NCBI GenBank assembly: GCA_035500775.1
Contig: DATJWY010000084.1
Coordinates: 1 to 9,143, forward strand
DNA: 9,143 nucleotides
DNA from: DATJWY01 sp035500775
GTDB lineage: Bacteria; Pseudomonadota; Alphaproteobacteria; Acetobacterales; Acetobacteraceae
Direction: 5' to 3'
Of the stretch, positions 7,053 through 9,143 are shown in pieces. Numbering within the stretch: position 1 is the first letter of the stretch; each line of letters begins with the position of its first letter. The position numbers and the translations under genes were made by a program. The notes beneath the pieces are model-generated. The model worked only from the letters and a program-made list of their open reading frames with translations. It had not been told where the DNA came from and searched no databases.

Positions 7053-7622
7053 ACCGCGATGACTACCTTCCACGACCAGATCATCGCCATCCTGCCGAAG
7101 CTGCGGGTCCAGGCTCTGGCGCTGACGCGGAACCGGGCCGCGGCCGAGGATCTGGTGCAGGATGCTGTCTGCAACGCGCTCTCGGCGCAGGACAGTTTCA
7201 TCCCGGGCACGAATTTCCCCGCCTGGATGCATCGCATCCTGCGCAACCGCTTCATCTCCAATCTGCGCAAGCGCCGCGACACGATCGACATCGACGATGT
7301 ACCCTCCTCCGTCTTCGCGACCGAGGCGGCGCATGAGGATCGGCTCGCCCTCAAGGAACTCGGCAAGGCGATGACCCGGCTGCCCACGGATCAAAGGGAA
7401 GCGCTGGTCATGGTGGTGGTGCACGGCATGAGCTACGAGGCGCTCGCCGAGGCCACGGGCTGCGCGGTCGGCACCGCGAAGAGCCGCGTGTTCCGCGCGC
7501 GCCGGCAGCTTGAGGCATGGCTGATGGGGGAGCCCCGGCAACGCGATGGCGCCCGGCCCGCCGTGCGGTCCGGCGAGGCGGTGTCCATGAACCTTTCGGT
7601 TGAAGACTCGGCCGGGCTGTAG
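7050..7622 (+). CDS. EcfG-like ECF sigma factor (second, divergent paralogue, next to nepR)
   Basis: The 190-residue product is an ECF sigma factor with region 2 at about 12-76, containing DLVQDAV (34-40) and RILRNRFISNLRKRR (62-76), and region 4 at about 104-157, containing LPTDQREALV, MSYEALAEATGCAVGTAKSRVFRARRQL. It is EcfG-like in layout, but where the family and its neighbour have ILVGA...SYEEAA it has MVVVHGMSYEALAEA, so it is not a simple duplicate. A tail of about 30 residues after 160 (charged, then Ser/Val-rich) extends beyond region 4. ATG 7050 is preferred because GGGAGA lies 9 bases before it; ATG 7059 is possible. It is followed after 70 bp by nepR in the same direction, which suggests this is a sigma factor NepR controls, though NepR could bind both. 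It could serve a subset of GSR promoters or a different stress. Confidence 0.85.
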   Translation: MTAMTTFHDQIIAILPKLRVQALALTRNRAAAEDLVQDAVCNALSAQDSFIPGTNFPAWMHRILRNRFISNLRKRRDTIDIDDVPSSVFATEAAHEDRLALKELGKAMTRLPTDQREALVMVVVHGMSYEALAEATGCAVGTAKSRVFRARRQLEAWLMGEPRQRDGARPAVRSGEAVSMNLSVEDSAGL

Positions 7623-7692
7623 TCTCATTCCGCGTGGCTGAGAGAGCGCGGCGATTGCCGCGTTGCCATTTGGGGCGCGGGCTCGGTTGGAT

Positions 7693-7881
7693 ATGACACA
7701 CGTCAGGATGACGAAGTCGCAGGACAAGCCGCCCACGCCTGCCGCGCGAAAGCCGCGTAAGACGGAGATGGCTTTCGATCTTTGGTTGCAGAGAAGCCTG
7801 CACCAGATTTTCGATGAGGTCGCGCGCGAGCCGATCCCGGATGAACTGCTGAAGCTGATCCAGGAGGATAAGCGGAAGTGA
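7693..7881 (+). CDS. nepR: NepR anti-sigma factor
   Basis: This small basic and acidic protein (62 residues from ATG 7693) has the NepR pattern: a charged, Lys/Pro/Arg-rich disordered N-terminus (about 1-26), a first helix with LWLQRSLHQIFDEVAREPIP (30-49) and a second with PDELLKLIQ (49-57). The string of amphipathic helix, (N/R)EPIPD and a short Leu-rich helix is the family signature. NepR binds the EcfG sigma factor and is removed by phosphorylated PhyR, whose sigma-like domain it prefers. The start is uncertain: ATG 7693, ATG 7708 and an upstream TTG 7663 are in frame, and none has a good Shine-Dalgarno; all keep the conserved helices. It lies 70 bp after the second sigma gene and 189 bp before the kinase. 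Identification rests on short but specific sequence plus the phyR/ecfG setting. Confidence 0.9.
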   Translation: MTHVRMTKSQDKPPTPAARKPRKTEMAFDLWLQRSLHQIFDEVAREPIPDELLKLIQEDKRK

Positions 7882-7941
7882 CCGGGGCACCGGCGGAGGC
7901 AAGGCCGCGCACCCCCTGACGCGACAGGACCGCGTGACCGA

Positions 7942-8051
7942 TCTAGAGCGCGATCGCTTGAGGCTGACAGTCGGAAAGCGTGAATCGCGCTCTCGAAACA
8001 AGGCGCTAGATCAGAATCGTATCAGTCAACCTGATCCGATCATGGTCTAAA
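7942..8051. repeat. 110-bp double-hairpin palindromic repeat element
   Basis: The element begins TCTAGAGC and ends GGTCTAAA; the outer 14 bases form an imperfect terminal inverted repeat (10 of 14, 7942-7955 against 8038-8051). The left hairpin has GAGCGCGAT (7946-7954) pairing perfectly with ATCGCGCTC (7984-7992) and CGCTT (7955-7959) with AAGCG (7976-7980), leaving a three-base bulge. The right hairpin pairs ATCGTATCAG (8016-8025) with CTGATCCGAT (8031-8040), 9 of 10, around a five-base loop. It has no coding capacity. It looks like a non-autonomous interspersed palindromic repeat, or a complex operator or leader for the kinase gene that starts 20 bp later. Confidence 0.65.
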
Positions 8052-8070
8052 GACGGAAAGCACCCCCGCC

Positions 8071-9143
8071 GTGAACAGTCACAGCGAACGCGCCCGAGTG
8101 ACCCGGTCGCGGTCGGTGCGGTTTTGGCTTCGCCGGGTGATGCGGGCCATCACGGGCTGGCGCGATACCGTGCGCGGCCGGCTGGTGGCGCTCATCGCCG
8201 TCGCCGCGATCCCCGTGTTCGCCATGGCGAGCGTCATGGCCTGGCAGAATTACCGGCTGGTGCTCGGGAAGGCGACGCAGGACGTCGGATTGCTGCGCGC
8301 GGCCGCCATGTCGCGACAGGCCGTGATCCTTGAAGACGCCGGGCAGATGCTCGACGCGATCGCCGAGGGCGCGACCGTCTCCGCGCGGAACGATCTGGCG
8401 TGCCAAGCCTGGCTCGGCGGCATGCTGGCGGCCCATGGCCGCGACTATGCCGGGCTGCTCCTCCTCGATGCCGGCGGGCATCCAGGCTGCGATGCCGCGC
8501 CAGGGCCGGCGGCGGACCGGCTGCTGGCCGGGTTGCGCGTGGACCCGGCGGCGCTGAGCCGCGCGGCGCGGACGGATGGGCTGGCCTTCGCGCCGATCCA
8601 GGACAGCGTCGCCGGTGGCGCGCCGGTGCTCCCGGTGCTGCGCGTCATCCGCGAGGCCTCCGGGGGCGCCAGAGGATTTGTCATCGCCGGGTTGCGCCTG
8701 GATGCGCTGTTCGGCCGTGCCAACCCGGGCGACCGGCCGCGGGGGATCTGGCTGGTCGAGGATACGGGCCGCCTGGTCGCGGCCGAAGCCGCCGGCGGCA
8801 TGCCGCCGCCCGCCCCGGCCGCCATCGCCGCGCTGCTGGCGCGGGATACGGTCCTGCGGGGGCGGGCGAGCGATGGCACGCCCTTCGTGTACGCCTCGGC
8901 GCGCCTCGCCCAGGGACCACGGGTGATCCTCGGGTACCGCGCGGCGGGGATACCGCACCGCGCCCGCCTGACACTGGCCATCCGGCTGCTGGCGCTGGTC
9001 CTGCTGCTGCTCGCTGGCCTGCTCGCGATGGCGCTCTGGGCCAATGCCGCGCTGGTGGCGCCGCTGAAGCGGCTCGGCGCGCAGGTGCGGCGCTGGCGCG
9101 CGATCGGCGTGTTCGAGCCGGTCAATCTCGGGGCGGTGCCGCG
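8071..9143 (+). CDS. Membrane sensor kinase, N-terminal part (probable GSR histidine kinase)
   Basis: An open frame runs from GTG 8071 to the window end without a stop (357 codons seen). An in-frame stop at 8032-8034 bounds it upstream and no other start lies between. The product has a basic cytoplasmic N-terminus (1-36), a first membrane segment (about 38-57), a periplasmic domain of about 240 residues, a second membrane segment (about 301-324) and the beginning of a HAMP-like linker (LVAPLKRL, 328-335). This is the layout of two-pass sensor kinases. The periplasmic region resembles a CACHE/CHASE-like sensor, with DYAGLLLLDAGGHPGC (125-140) as a typical PAS-like strand pattern, and has two cysteines, C111 and C140, that could form a disulfide. 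The kinase core is beyond the window, so a diguanylate cyclase or chemoreceptor is not excluded. Position after nepR argues for the HWE/HisKA_2 kinase that feeds PhyR. The Shine-Dalgarno (GGAAAG, 10 bases before GTG) is weak; later in-frame starts at 8098, 8116 and 8140 are possible. Confidence 0.75.
   Translation, partial: MNSHSERARVTRSRSVRFWLRRVMRAITGWRDTVRGRLVALIAVAAIPVFAMASVMAWQNYRLVLGKATQDVGLLRAAAMSRQAVILEDAGQMLDAIAEGATVSARNDLACQAWLGGMLAAHGRDYAGLLLLDAGGHPGCDAAPGPAADRLLAGLRVDPAALSRAARTDGLAFAPIQDSVAGGAPVLPVLRVIREASGGARGFVIAGLRLDALFGRANPGDRPRGIWLVEDTGRLVAAEAAGGMPPPAPAAIAALLARDTVLRGRASDGTPFVYASARLAQGPRVILGYRAAGIPHRARLTLAIRLLALVLLLLAGLLAMALWANAALVAPLKRLGAQVRRWRAIGVFEPVNLGAVP

Noticed and set aside
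8124..8333. Small plus-strand frames inside 8124-8926
   Set aside because: They are out of frame with the long kinase frame starting at 8071, which has membrane segments and a HAMP-like start.
1..9143. CRISPR arrays, tRNA or rRNA genes, transposase genes, phage genes
   Set aside because: Looked for on both strands; no regularly spaced repeats, no cloverleaf or rRNA sequence recognised, and no transposase or phage motifs.

Overview
The window is GC-rich (by eye roughly two thirds G+C) and chromosomal in character. It looks alphaproteobacterial because it carries the general stress response (GSR) module found only in that class: a PhyR-type response regulator, two EcfG-like ECF sigma factors, a NepR anti-sigma factor and the start of a membrane sensor kinase. 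I lean towards Rhodospirillales/Acetobacteraceae from the overall style of the intergenic hairpins, but that is an impression and not a demonstrated assignment.

Layout. Positions 1-194 are non-coding and rich in perfect GC hairpins. The minus strand then carries otsA (195-1697, trehalose-6-phosphate synthase). A 465-bp gap (1698-2162) follows, holding an AT-rich island, a 21-bp tandem repeat and a hairpin cluster. Next, also on the minus strand, are a trehalose synthase-maltokinase fusion (2163-5489) and phyR (5486-6247). phyR is transcribed first and its stop codon overlaps the TTG start of the fusion gene (TTGA). A 65-bp divergent spacer with a 12-bp palindrome separates phyR from the plus-strand genes: an EcfG-like sigma factor (6313-6849), a second EcfG-like sigma factor (7050-7622), nepR (7693-7881), a 110-bp palindromic repeat element (7942-8051), and a two-transmembrane sensor kinase that starts at GTG 8071 and runs off the window end.

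How the genes work together. In the known GSR pathway, a stress-activated kinase of the HWE/HisKA_2 type phosphorylates PhyR. Its sigma-like domain then captures NepR and so releases EcfG to transcribe stress genes. Trehalose synthesis is a classic output. Here the switch and the trehalose enzymes are physically joined: the regulator that releases the sigma factor is apparently co-translated with the enzyme that interconverts trehalose and maltose and phosphorylates maltose, with otsA next in line. No otsB (trehalose-6-phosphate phosphatase) or glgE (maltosyltransferase) lies in the window, so both routes need partners elsewhere. The points most worth a second look are the phyR/treS-mak coupling, the two adjacent and dissimilar sigma factors sharing one nepR, and the palindromic element directly in front of the kinase.
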